DNA of 64,000 bases from Lachnospiraceae bacterium (GTDB lineage Bacteria > Bacillota > Clostridia > Lachnospirales > Lachnospiraceae), in NCBI GenBank assembly GCA_015057085.1, contig SVFB01000036.1, positions 62,001 through 126,000 on the forward strand, read 5' to 3'. Positions 12,534-21,576 of the stretch are shown here, one piece after another (the stretch's first letter is position 1; every line of letters begins with the position of its first letter). Under the pieces are notes generated by a model. That model was not told where the DNA came from. It made no database searches and saw nothing but the letters and a program-made list of their open reading frames with translations. The translations under genes and the position numbers were made by a program.

Positions 12534-13240
12534 GTTTACTTGATTCATCTGTTTGGGAAGTGATTAAAGCATCCTTTAGCCCGGAAATATGGAAAGATTT
12601 GGTGGCTCCGGTTGGAGAGACATTATATATGACGGTCATTTCTTCAATTATCGTTTTGATATTTGGAATTATACTTGGAATTTTCCTTACGCTGACTTGT
12701 CCGGATGGTTTACTTCCGCTGAAAGCACCTTATTTAACCGCAGGCTGGTTAATCAATGTTTTAAGATCCCTTCCTCAAATGGTAATGATTATCCTTATGA
12801 TTCCCGTGGCGAGGCTGATATTCGGCAAATCCTATGGGACAAATGCTTGTATCATTGCCATAGCAGCCAGCTGTATTCCAATGTATGCCAGAATTGTGGA
12901 AAGCTCGCTTTTGGAAATCGGGAAAGGCAAGATTGAGGCGGCTAAGTCCATTGGAAGCACTAATTTTCAGATTATAACCAAGGTGATTTTACCTGAAACG
13001 TTGCCGGGTCTTATAAGAGGATTCACAGTTGCAGTGATAACAGTCATTTCCATGACTGCTTTGGCCGGAATGTTTGGCGCAGGAGGCATAGGAGATATTG
13101 CTGTTCGATTTGGATATCAAAGATTTCAGCATGACAGACTTTTTGCCTGTGTTTACATTTTGGTTATACTTGTTCAGATTACGCAGGGAATCGGCAATTT
13201 GATTTCAAACAAAATCCTGAGAACCAGGAATTTAGTATAA
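12530..13240 (+). CDS. MetI-type ABC transporter permease
   Basis: 4-bp overlap with the ATPase; GWLINVLRSLPQMVMIILMIP and EAAKSIGSTNFQIITKVILPETLPGLIRG. Confidence 0.9.
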   Translation: MSLLDSSVWEVIKASFSPEIWKDLVAPVGETLYMTVISSIIVLIFGIILGIFLTLTCPDGLLPLKAPYLTAGWLINVLRSLPQMVMIILMIPVARLIFGKSYGTNACIIAIAASCIPMYARIVESSLLEIGKGKIEAAKSIGSTNFQIITKVILPETLPGLIRGFTVAVITVISMTALAGMFGAGGIGDIAVRFGYQRFQHDRLFACVYILVILVQITQGIGNLISNKILRTRNLV

Positions 13241-13261
13241 GAAAGAAAAGAGGTAGAAATT

Positions 13262-14119
13262 ATGAAGAAAAAAGTATTAGCTGTTTTATTAACCACTGCA
13301 ACAATTATCGCATCATTTACAGCCTGCGGCGGCAAAAATGATGCTAAAACATCTGAAACAGAAGGGGGAGCAACCGCTGCATCTTCTGAGGACGGGGAAA
13401 CAATTGTGCTGAAAGGAATTGCAGACCTTGTTCCTCATTCAGAGATTATTGAATATATTAAGCCAAAGCTTGCTGAACAGGGAATTGAAATTGAACTTGT
13501 ATCAACTGCAGCAGATTCTACAACAAATGAGAAACTTAATGCAGGAGAAATTGATTTCAACTATTTCCAGCATGAGCCATATCTTTTATCTGAAGTTGAA
13601 GCAAATGGTTATGACCTTGTAAGTGTAGGAGGTATCCACGTTGAACCAATTACAGCATACTCTGATAAGTATGAGTCTGTAGATGAGCTTCCGGAGAATG
13701 CTGTAGTAGCAATTCCAAATGATGGTACAAATGAGTATCGTGCACTCAGAATTCTTGAATTAAACGGATTTATTACATTAGATGAGGCTGCAAAGGATTC
13801 CTTAAGTGCTTCTGTACAGGATATTACAGAGTATAAGATTCCGATTGAGATTGTGGAACTTGATTCTGCTCAGATTATTCCGACAAAGGATGATTATGAC
13901 TTTTTCATTACCAACACGAATAAGGCACTTGAAGCAAAGATTACATCAACCAGACTTTTCTCGGAAGGTGCTGACAGCCCATATGCAAATATCATTGCTG
14001 TAAGAAGCGAGGACAAGGATAATCCTGCAATTCAGGCCCTTGTAGAGGCTTTACTTGATGAAGATACACAAGCTTTTATTGAGGAAAAATATGATGGAGC
14101 TGTTATCCCAGTTAAATAA
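13262..14119 (+). CDS. MetQ/NlpA-type substrate-binding lipoprotein
   Basis: Lipoprotein-like signal MKKKVLAVLLTTATIIASFTACGG; NlpA family features (FNYFQHEPYLLSE, NDGTNEYRALRILELNGFI). Confidence 0.9.
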   Translation: MKKKVLAVLLTTATIIASFTACGGKNDAKTSETEGGATAASSEDGETIVLKGIADLVPHSEIIEYIKPKLAEQGIEIELVSTAADSTTNEKLNAGEIDFNYFQHEPYLLSEVEANGYDLVSVGGIHVEPITAYSDKYESVDELPENAVVAIPNDGTNEYRALRILELNGFITLDEAAKDSLSASVQDITEYKIPIEIVELDSAQIIPTKDDYDFFITNTNKALEAKITSTRLFSEGADSPYANIIAVRSEDKDNPAIQALVEALLDEDTQAFIEEKYDGAVIPVK

Positions 14120-14145
14120 ATTTTTAATCCATATCGGAAAATATA

Positions 14146-14175
14146 TGTTTAAACGCAGGGCCGAACGTTTTCGGC
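14146..14175 (+). terminator. Terminator after metQ-like gene
   Basis: GGGCCGAA-CGTT-TTCGGCCC followed by TTTTT. Confidence 0.85.
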
Positions 14176-14226
14176 CCTTTTTGTATGCCCAAATTCCCCG
14201 CGCTGGCAAACCCTTTTTGCCTATTT

Positions 14227-14700
14227 CTGCTGATTGTTCTCCCAACCTAGCAAAGAATCGTCAGCAACTTTTCTATTTTATCCTGTATCTGCTGACCGCT
14301 CCCGCATCCTGGCAAAGATAGGTCAGCAACATTTCCTTTTTGTTCGTTTTCTGCTGACCGTTCTCGCACCGGCAAAGATTGGTCAGCAACTTTTCCCTTT
14401 TTTACTTTTTCTGCTGACCGTTCTCGCTCTCCGGCAAAGATTGGTCAGCAACTTTTCCTTTTTCGCCTGGTTCTGCTGACCGCTCTCCCTCTCTGGCAAA
14501 GATTAGTCAGCAACTCTTCCTTTTTATCCTGTTTCTGCTGACTGCTCCCGCATCCTGGCAAAGATTGGTAAGCAACATTTCCTTTTTATCCTGTTTCTGC
14601 TGACCGCTCCTGCACCCTAGAGAAGATAGGTCAGCAACTTTTCTTTTTTCACCTGTTTCTGCTGACTTTTCGGCTATGGAGCCGAGCACGGGGGATATGC
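14227..14700. repeat. Tandem array, about 7 full units plus partial ends, period 62 bp (one 60-bp unit)
   Basis: CTGCTGA at 14227, 14289, 14351, 14411, 14473, 14535, 14597, 14659. Each full unit is TGCTGACCg(n)GGCAAAGATtGGTCAGCA followed by a T-rich tract. Confidence 0.92.
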
Positions 14701-14939
14701 CATCTGGGAGGGTAAGAAATAGCGCCTTCGTGACCCGGAGAAAAATTCGGTGTTAGAAGCGAAACACTTGCTTGGGCAATTTTTGCACACCGAGGCTCAT
14801 GTGTGGACAAATGAACCGATTTCTCAAATAACTAAAATTTGGATAAAAAACTAGATAAAAAACTGGATTAAGAAACGGATAGTTCAAATAGAAGGCAATA
14901 GGAAGGTCAGATTGTAAAAGATTACACAATTAACATAAA

Positions 14940-15007
14940 AAGAACCTGCATGAAACATCAATGACAGAGTAGAGTGCTCTGAAATTTGATGATTTCGTGC
15001 GGGTTTA
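14940..15007 (-). terminator. Long-stem terminator for the 15021-15341 gene (minus strand)
   Basis: Imperfect inverted repeat AACCTGCATGAAACATCAA / TTTGATGATTTCGTGCGGGTT with T-rich tract on the minus strand. Confidence 0.65.
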
Positions 15008-15020
15008 TTATTGGATATGT

Positions 15021-15341
15021 TTACTGTATAAAAGCTTCTTCTGCAAATCTCAAATCTGTTAAATTGCTTTCCTTATATTCTTGGTTTTTCAACGATTCGT
15101 TTCTGGATAGCATAGTATTGTAGATTTCTCGACTTTGTGTTTTCTTTATGATTTCGGGAAAGACTTCGGCGATACCGTAAAATTCATCTTCTGTGCAGGT
15201 CTTTAGAAATTCTATAGTTTCTTCAATGCTGTTACTTAGAATATCAGTTAGAGTATTCCAACATTCTTCCAATGCATAGTCATCATTAAGTTCCAATGAA
15301 TTTCTTCTGTTTATAGTCTCTCTCAGTTTTATAATATCCAT
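15021..15341 (-). CDS. Small hypothetical protein, immunity-protein-like composition
   Basis: 106-aa acidic ORF, with own terminator and distinct strand. Resembles small immunity-like families only by general look. Confidence 0.55.
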   Translation of the reverse strand: MDIIKLRETINRRNSLELNDDYALEECWNTLTDILSNSIEETIEFLKTCTEDEFYGIAEVFPEIIKKTQSREIYNTMLSRNESLKNQEYKESNLTDLRFAEEAFIQ

Positions 15342-15506
15342 TTATCTCTTCCTCCTTAATACACTACTCTGATTTGAATCAGGAAATATGGTTGAGTTTT
15401 TGCCATGGGTATTAATACTGTCGATGAGTATACCAATCAGGAATGTTTTTATTATACTATATTTATGACACATTTTTGAACTCGGTTAATTGACATGTAC
15501 CCAGTT

Positions 15507-15592
15507 TTCTAGGCAGAAATTGCACTTTGTGTTGACATCCGAGTGCAAAAGTTGCACTATATAGATGTAGAAAGTGCAATTTCTGCACTCGC
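15507..15592. promoter_or_regulatory. Three related AGTGCAA-type palindromic sites upstream of HTH-NTase gene
   Basis: GCAGAAATTGCACT, AGTGCAA-AAG-TTGCACT (perfect) and AGTGCAATTTCTGCACT. Confidence 0.65.
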
Positions 15593-15613
15593 CCATTGAA
15601 AAAGAGGTGCAAT

Positions 15614-16087
15614 ATGAGTGAAATTAAAAAGATTAGATTAGAAAAAAAACTTACACAACAGCAAGTGGCTGATTTTGTAGGGGTTTCACTTCGGTCATAT
15701 AAATCATATGAAAATGATAAGGTGAAAGAAGGTACCATCAAATACAATTATATACTAGAGAAACTTAACGATTTGAATCCGATTGATGAAGATCATGGGA
15801 TTTTAGATATGGATTTCATCAAGGAAAAGTGTAAAGAAGTATTTGATGAGTATCCGGTCCACTATTGCATTTTGTTCGGGTCTTATGCAAAAGAAAAAGC
15901 AAATGAATCCAGTGATTTGGATTTCCTGATTTCATCAGATTTGAAGGGCATTAAGTTTTATGGATTAGTTGAAAAGCTTAGATTGGCCCTTCATAAGAGA
16001 GTAGATGTCCTTAATCTTGACCAGCTCAAAGACAATTTAGAACTTACCAATGAAATATTAAGGGACGGAATTCGAATTTATGGATAA
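15614..16087 (+). CDS. XRE-family HTH fused to minimal nucleotidyltransferase (MNT/MntA-like antitoxin)
   Basis: HTH: LEKKLTQQQVADFVGVSLRSYKSYE. NTase motif: LFGSYAKEKANESSDLDFLI. ATG 15614 with AGAGGTG upstream. Confidence 0.85.
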   Translation: MSEIKKIRLEKKLTQQQVADFVGVSLRSYKSYENDKVKEGTIKYNYILEKLNDLNPIDEDHGILDMDFIKEKCKEVFDEYPVHYCILFGSYAKEKANESSDLDFLISSDLKGIKFYGLVEKLRLALHKRVDVLNLDQLKDNLELTNEILRDGIRIYG

Positions 16088-16124
16088 TTATAAAAATGAT
16101 AATTATTATTTGGAAGAAGGCTAA
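16080..16124 (+). pseudogene. Candidate truncated HEPN/DUF86 toxin remnant (MDNYKNDNYYLEEG*)
   Basis: ATG overlaps the NTase stop by 8 bp, as in MNT-HEPN pairs; N-terminus resembles DUF86 HEPN starts; stops after 14 codons. Confidence 0.45.
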
Positions 16125-16252
16125 ATGACCCACAAACCCCGTCCCCCCATGGGACATTCTAGGCTACTAGGTTATTGAATTGTGGGAGGAAGAGTGCTAT
16201 AATTTATAAAATGATAAAAAATTAACAAACAAAAATGCGACGGAGGAGCACA

Positions 16253-17599
16253 ATGGGATTTCAGGAAGAATATAAGCAGAAACTTGTTTCGGCAGATGAA
16301 GCGGTAAAATTGGTTCAGTCAGGAGACTGGGTGGATTATGGTTGGTGTACAGGTACACCGGAAGTTTTGGATGAGGCACTTGCAAAGCGAACTGATGAAT
16401 TAAAGGATGTGAAACTGCGCGGTGGAATCTTATTAAAACCTTTAAAAGTGTTTGAACGTGAAGATGCGGCAGAACATTTTTGTTGGAACTCATGGCATAT
16501 GGGAGGATATGAGAGAAAGTTAATTGCTAAGGGCTGCTCTTACTATGCTCCAATTCGCTATTCTGAATTGCCAAGATATTACAGAGATCTTCCTGAAGAG
16601 GATCGTGATGCAGTTGCAATGCTTCAGGTTGCACCGATGGATAAGCATGGCTTCTTTAATTTTGGACCAAACGCATCTCATTTAGGGGCAGTATGTGAGA
16701 CTGCTAAACATATCATTGTAGAAGTAAACGAGAATATGCCACGTTGTCTTGGTGGAACCGAGACAGGTGTTCATATTTCAGATGTAACCTATGTAGTCGA
16801 AGGAAATCATTCTCCAATGGGTATTTTAGGCGGCGGTGGCCCGGCAACCGAAATTGATCAAAAGGTTGCTGAACTTATCGTTGATCAAATTCCAAACGGA
16901 GCATGTCTCCAGCTTGGAATTGGCGGAATGCCAAATGCTGTTGGAAGCATGATCGCAGAGTCTGATTTGAAGGACCTTGGCGTTCACACGGAAATGTATG
17001 TGGATGCGTTTGTAGATATTGCAAAGGCTGGAAAAATCAACGGCTCTAAGAAAAATATTGATCGATTCCGTCAGGTATACGGTTTTGGTGCAGGAACTCA
17101 AAAAATGTATGACTACATGGATGAAAATCCGGAATTGATGAGTGCGCCGGTAAGTTATACTAATGACATTCGTCAGATTGCAGCACTTGATAACTTTATT
17201 TCAATCAATAATGCAGTTGATATTGACCTCTTTGGTCAGATTAATGCTGAGTCGGCAGGAACTAAGCATATTTCAGGTGCGGGCGGACAGCTTGACTTTG
17301 TTTTGGGGGCATATCTGTCCAACGGCGGTAAGAGCTTTATTTGTTTGTCATCTACATTTACATCAAAGGATGGCACAGTAAATAGCCGTATTCGCCCGAC
17401 ATTGGCAGAAGGCTCAATCGTAACAGATACACGTGCAAACGGACAATATATTGTTACAGAGTACGGAATGATTTGTTTAAAGGGACTATCTGCATGGGAG
17501 AGAGCAGAAAAGTTGATTTCCATCGCTCATCCAGATTTTAGAGATGAGTTGATTAAAGAAGCCGAGAAATTAAAGATTTGGAGAAAATCCAATCGTTAA
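16253..17599 (+). CDS. Acetyl-CoA hydrolase/transferase family protein, butyryl-CoA:acetate CoA-transferase-like
   Basis: [30 protein letters not shown]..., [46 protein letters not shown] upstream of ATG 16253. Confidence 0.85.
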   Translation: MGFQEEYKQKLVSADEAVKLVQSGDWVDYGWCTGTPEVLDEALAKRTDELKDVKLRGGILLKPLKVFEREDAAEHFCWNSWHMGGYERKLIAKGCSYYAPIRYSELPRYYRDLPEEDRDAVAMLQVAPMDKHGFFNFGPNASHLGAVCETAKHIIVEVNENMPRCLGGTETGVHISDVTYVVEGNHSPMGILGGGGPATEIDQKVAELIVDQIPNGACLQLGIGGMPNAVGSMIAESDLKDLGVHTEMYVDAFVDIAKAGKINGSKKNIDRFRQVYGFGAGTQKMYDYMDENPELMSAPVSYTNDIRQIAALDNFISINNAVDIDLFGQINAESAGTKHISGAGGQLDFVLGAYLSNGGKSFICLSSTFTSKDGTVNSRIRPTLAEGSIVTDTRANGQYIVTEYGMICLKGLSAWERAEKLISIAHPDFRDELIKEAEKLKIWRKSNR

Positions 17600-17625
17600 A
17601 TGCAAAATGCAAAAATATGGTTACG

Positions 17626-17655
17626 AAATGCACCTCTGTAGAGGTGCATTTTTTG
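17626..17655 (+). terminator. Rho-independent terminator
   Basis: AAATGCACCTC-TGTA-GAGGTGCATTTTTT. Confidence 0.85.
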
Positions 17656-17760
17656 GTACTTACCAAAAGGTTTCTTGTCTTTCGATTAGATGTTATAGTA
17701 TGATTATTATGTATGAGATTTTTTTGAAAAGATCTCATAGGAATAGGAGTTTTTTGTAGT

Positions 17761-18684
17761 ATGGTAACATTTTTAATACTGCTAAAGCGCATGCTTGCAT
17801 TGCTTTTTATGATGGCATGTGGTTATGTGGCTTATCGAAGAAAGTGGGTGGGAGAAGAAGGTTATTCCGGTCTTTCAACCATTGTTGCAAATGTATTTAA
17901 TCCAATTTTGCTCTTTCAATCCGTTATCATAGCGGATCGGACCATTTCTTCAAAACAAATTGGTCAGAATCTAATTTTGGTTGCAATTTATTTTGTGATT
18001 TTAATTGTACTGGGATTCATCATCCCGATGGTTCTCTTGGTTAAGGGAACAGAAAAGTATCAATATAATTTGATGACGTTATTTTCAAATGTTGGATTTA
18101 TGGCGATTCCGGTATTGTCGGCGCTATATGGGGATTCAGCGACGATTTATATTATTTTCTATGTGCTGGTCTACAATGTGCTGGCATACAGTTATGGAAT
18201 TTTCTTATGTGTTAAGACAAAAAAGGGAAAGGCAAAGTTTGACTGGAAAGTGATGTGGAATCCGGGGCTTGTTGGTGCAATCCTGGCCTTGCTTTTATAT
18301 GTTTCCAAAATTCAGGTATCGGATCCGTTTACGACAATTTGTGATTATATGGGCAATGCGACCATTCCGCTTTCTATGTTTGTGACAGGTATTTCCATTG
18401 CAAAATTCCCGTTGAAAGAGTATTTGTCTGGTGCAAGGGTTTACATTTATTCGGCAATCAAACTTCTTCTGATTCCGATTATTGGTGCTTTGATTATCCG
18501 CCAATTCTCTGTGGACGAGATGATCAAAAATGTATTTGTATTAGAACTTGCCATGCCGGTTGGGGCTGTGATTTTGGCATTAAATAAGAATTATGGAGAA
18601 AATGAGATTGTAGTCAGCAGAGGAATTGTGATATCTACAGTGCTTTCAATTATTACAATTCCGATTGTTGCATTGTTTTTATAG
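17761..18684 (+). CDS. AEC family transporter
   Basis: About 10 hydrophobic helices; auxin-efflux-carrier-like NPILLFQSVI and AMPVGAVILALNKNYG. Confidence 0.85.
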   Translation: MVTFLILLKRMLALLFMMACGYVAYRRKWVGEEGYSGLSTIVANVFNPILLFQSVIIADRTISSKQIGQNLILVAIYFVILIVLGFIIPMVLLVKGTEKYQYNLMTLFSNVGFMAIPVLSALYGDSATIYIIFYVLVYNVLAYSYGIFLCVKTKKGKAKFDWKVMWNPGLVGAILALLLYVSKIQVSDPFTTICDYMGNATIPLSMFVTGISIAKFPLKEYLSGARVYIYSAIKLLLIPIIGALIIRQFSVDEMIKNVFVLELAMPVGAVILALNKNYGENEIVVSRGIVISTVLSIITIPIVALFL

Positions 18685-18791
18685 GGTTTTATGTTTCGAT
18701 ATTAGAGCAATCAAGCTATAATATAAATATCAAATCAAGTTGCGTATAATTAGGAGATTAGGTAACGCGCTATGAAAGGAGTATTAGGGTA

Positions 18792-20750
18792 ATGGGTAAA
18801 TTATTATGGACACCATCCAAAGAGCAGAGAGAGAATTCTGTTATTTGGAAATACCTACAATTTGTAAACAAGGAGACAGGAAATTCTTTTGCAGAATATC
18901 CGGAACTCTATGATTGGTCAGTGAACGAGCCTATCAAATTCTGGGAAACCGTTTGGGACTTCTTTGATATCATTGGAGATAAGGCAGATGGTTTTTCGGG
19001 AAAGGAACAGCCGGAATTCAGAAAGATGAACTGGTTTCCGGGTGCAAAGTTGAATTATACAGAGAACATGCTTCGTTATATGGAAGGCTCTGATGATGGA
19101 ATCGTTTTCTATGGTGAAAATGTTGTAGAGAGAAGATTAAGCCGGGATGAGGTAAAACATCAGGTATTGTCACTTGCTCTTTCTTTAAAGAAGGCAGGCG
19201 TACAGAAGGGAGATATTGTAGCTGCATATATGCCAAATCTTCCTGAGACTGTAATCGGTATGCTTGCAACAGCTTCCATTGGAGCAATCTGGTGCTCATG
19301 TGCAACTGATGTTGGTTCACAGGTTGCAATTGATCGTATCGGTCAGATTGGACCGAAGGTGTTGATTACTGTTGATGGTTATTATTATAAGGGTAAGGCA
19401 TTTAACTGCGAAAACAATATCAAAGAAATTGTAGATGCCATTGATACCATCGAAAAGGTAGTAGTAGTAAAATTCGCAGGGGATGGCATCTTGCCAAGCG
19501 TACGCGATACCATCAAATACGAAGATTTTATTGCAGGTGTGGATCCAAGTGGATTTACCTATGAGAGATATCCGTTCTCTCAGCCTCTTGTAATCATGTT
19601 CTCTTCAGGAACCACAGGTAAGCCGAAATGTATGGTGCAGTCTGCTATGGGACTTCTGTTAAATCAGTTAAAGGAGTTGGGTATTCAGTCTGATTTGACG
19701 AAGGATGACAAGCTTCTTTATATTACCACCTGCAGTTGGATGATGTGGAACTGGCAGGCAGCTTCAGTTGGAACAGGATGTACTTTGGTATTGTATGATG
19801 GAAATCCATCTTATCCGGACAATGGAGCAATCTGGAGAATTTTGGAGAAGGAAAAGGTGACAGTGTTCGGCCTTTCCGCTTCTTATATCCATATGCTTCT
19901 GAATCAGGGATATTCTCCGATGAAGGAAGTAGACCTTTCTGCATTAAAGGAGATTTCACAGACAGGATCGGCTCTTTCCGATGCCGGTTGGGATTATGTT
20001 TACAGTGATATTAAGAAGGATTTATTCTTTAATTCCATCGCAGGTGGAACCGATATCAATGGCTGCTTTGCAATTGCAAACCTTCTAAAGCCTGTTTATG
20101 GATCAGAACTGCAGAGTGCAGGACTTGGCATGAAGATTAATTGCTATGATGATAATGCAAAGCCAATCAGAGATGTGGAAGGTGAATTGGTATGTGAATT
20201 CCCTGTTCCATGTATGCCGCTTTATTTCTGGAACGACGAAAAGGGTGAGCGTTATTTCAATGCATACTTTGATGTATTCCCTGGAATTTGGAGACATGGT
20301 GATTTCGTAATCTTCCACGAGAAGACCGGAGGTGTTTCCTTCTGCGGTCGTTCTGATTCTGTACTTAAGCCTTCAGGTGTCCGTATCGGTACAGCAGAAA
20401 TCTACAACCAGGTTGAGCTTCTTCCGGAAGTAGAGGATTCTCTGGCAATCGGACAGGATCACAATGGTGATCAGCGCGTGATTTTATTTGTGAAACTAAA
20501 TGATGGCTATGAGTGGACCGATGAATTGATAAAGAAGATCAAGACCACGCTTCGTGTGAATGCTTCTCCGCGTCACGTACCGGCATTGATGTACGAAGTA
20601 AAGGATATTCCTAAGACCATGAACGGAAAGAAGGTTGAGAGTGCGGTGACCAATATCTTTAATGGAAAGGATGTTACAAACCGTTCGGCATTATCCAATC
20701 CGGAATCATTGGATATCTATATCAAAATCAAAGAATCACAGAATGATTAA
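18792..20750 (+). CDS. Acetoacetate--CoA ligase
   Basis: ANL superfamily: MFSSGTTGKPKCMVQS, SGVRIGTAEIYNQVE, PKTMNGKKVESAV; N-terminus LLWTPSKEQRENSVIWKY typical of acetoacetyl-CoA synthetase. Confidence 0.9.
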   Translation: MGKLLWTPSKEQRENSVIWKYLQFVNKETGNSFAEYPELYDWSVNEPIKFWETVWDFFDIIGDKADGFSGKEQPEFRKMNWFPGAKLNYTENMLRYMEGSDDGIVFYGENVVERRLSRDEVKHQVLSLALSLKKAGVQKGDIVAAYMPNLPETVIGMLATASIGAIWCSCATDVGSQVAIDRIGQIGPKVLITVDGYYYKGKAFNCENNIKEIVDAIDTIEKVVVVKFAGDGILPSVRDTIKYEDFIAGVDPSGFTYERYPFSQPLVIMFSSGTTGKPKCMVQSAMGLLLNQLKELGIQSDLTKDDKLLYITTCSWMMWNWQAASVGTGCTLVLYDGNPSYPDNGAIWRILEKEKVTVFGLSASYIHMLLNQGYSPMKEVDLSALKEISQTGSALSDAGWDYVYSDIKKDLFFNSIAGGTDINGCFAIANLLKPVYGSELQSAGLGMKINCYDDNAKPIRDVEGELVCEFPVPCMPLYFWNDEKGERYFNAYFDVFPGIWRHGDFVIFHEKTGGVSFCGRSDSVLKPSGVRIGTAEIYNQVELLPEVEDSLAIGQDHNGDQRVILFVKLNDGYEWTDELIKKIKTTLRVNASPRHVPALMYEVKDIPKTMNGKKVESAVTNIFNGKDVTNRSALSNPESLDIYIKIKESQND

Positions 20751-20776
20751 TTCATTCTCATTGATTGAACGATTTC

Positions 20777-20813
20777 AGCTGCAGCGATTGATTTAGAATC
20801 GCTGCAGCTTTTC
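20777..20813 (+). terminator. Terminator after acetoacetate-CoA ligase
   Basis: AGCTGCAGCGATT-loop-AATCGCTGCAGCT TTTC. Confidence 0.75.
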
Positions 20814-20947
20814 ATATAATAGGGAATTCTTTCGAATTTCCTATTATATGAAAGCACTCCGTGCAGGATGCGCACTCGCGCGATAGGAATATGTTGCCTT
20901 CAGCAACCGCGCTCGGCGCGAGCATGTTGCAAGCAACATGCTTTTTT
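20810..20947 (+). repeat. Multi-hairpin repeat element, copy A
   Basis: Hairpin 1 (TTTCATATAATAGGGAATTC/GAATTTCCTATTATATGAAA), core GCACTCCGTGCAGGATGCGCA, internal hairpin GTTGC/GCAAC, terminal hairpin AGCATGTTGC-AA-GCAACATGCT plus T6. Confidence 0.75.
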
Positions 20948-21042
20948 AGAACTCCTATAAAACTAATGTAGTTTCCGGCTTTGTAATGTGCTAGAATAAG
21001 TGCATGGGCGTATGAAATCACCCGCGAAAGGAGAATGGCCAA

Positions 21043-21570
21043 ATGGAATTTAAGGATTTAATAAAAGAAAGAAGAAGTGTTCGTTCTTATCAGGCAGGAA
21101 AGGAAATCTCAGATGATACCATTAAGGAAATTATCGAAGAAGCTTTAATGGCTCCATCTTGGAAGAATTATCAGACTGCAAGATTTTATGTTGCAAATAC
21201 CCCGGAACGCATCGAGAAGGTTCGCGCATGCATGCCGGAATTTAACCAGAAGAGTAGCGCAAATGCATCCTATGTGATTACAACTTATGTCAAGGATACC
21301 GCAGGATTTACAGCAGGAAATCCGGATAATGAGTTGGGAAATAAGTGGGGAGCCTATGATTTAGGACTGTCCAATGCTTATTTTGTATTATCAGCAAAGA
21401 ACCATGGATTGGATACTTTGATTATGGGACTTCGCGATGCAGTGGAGCTTCGCAAGGCATTTAATATTCCAAAGACAGAGCAGGTTGCAGCAATCATTGC
21501 TCTTGGGTATGCAGAGGGAACTCCGGTTCTTCGTGCACGTAAGACTGTAGATGAGGTTACTCAGTTTTAA
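21043..21570 (+). CDS. Nitroreductase family protein
   Basis: LIKERRSVRSYQAGKEIS, APSWKNYQTARFYV, GLRDAVELRKAF. Confidence 0.9.
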   Translation: MEFKDLIKERRSVRSYQAGKEISDDTIKEIIEEALMAPSWKNYQTARFYVANTPERIEKVRACMPEFNQKSSANASYVITTYVKDTAGFTAGNPDNELGNKWGAYDLGLSNAYFVLSAKNHGLDTLIMGLRDAVELRKAFNIPKTEQVAAIIALGYAEGTPVLRARKTVDEVTQF

Positions 21571-21576
21571 AGCAGT

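Noticed and set aside
14055-14689. ORFs 14055-14321, 14234-14479, 14051-14245 and 14507-14689 as proteins
   Set aside because: They are translations through the terminator and the 62-bp repeat array, whose period breaks frame; no RBS or domain support.
14227-14700. CRISPR array
   Set aside because: The whole 62-bp unit repeats with drift; there are no unique spacers of constant length between invariant repeats, and no cas genes nearby.
15463-15747. Minus-strand 94-aa ORF over the HTH-NTase promoter
   Set aside because: Overlaps the palindromic operators and the HTH coding start; no RBS or domain evidence.
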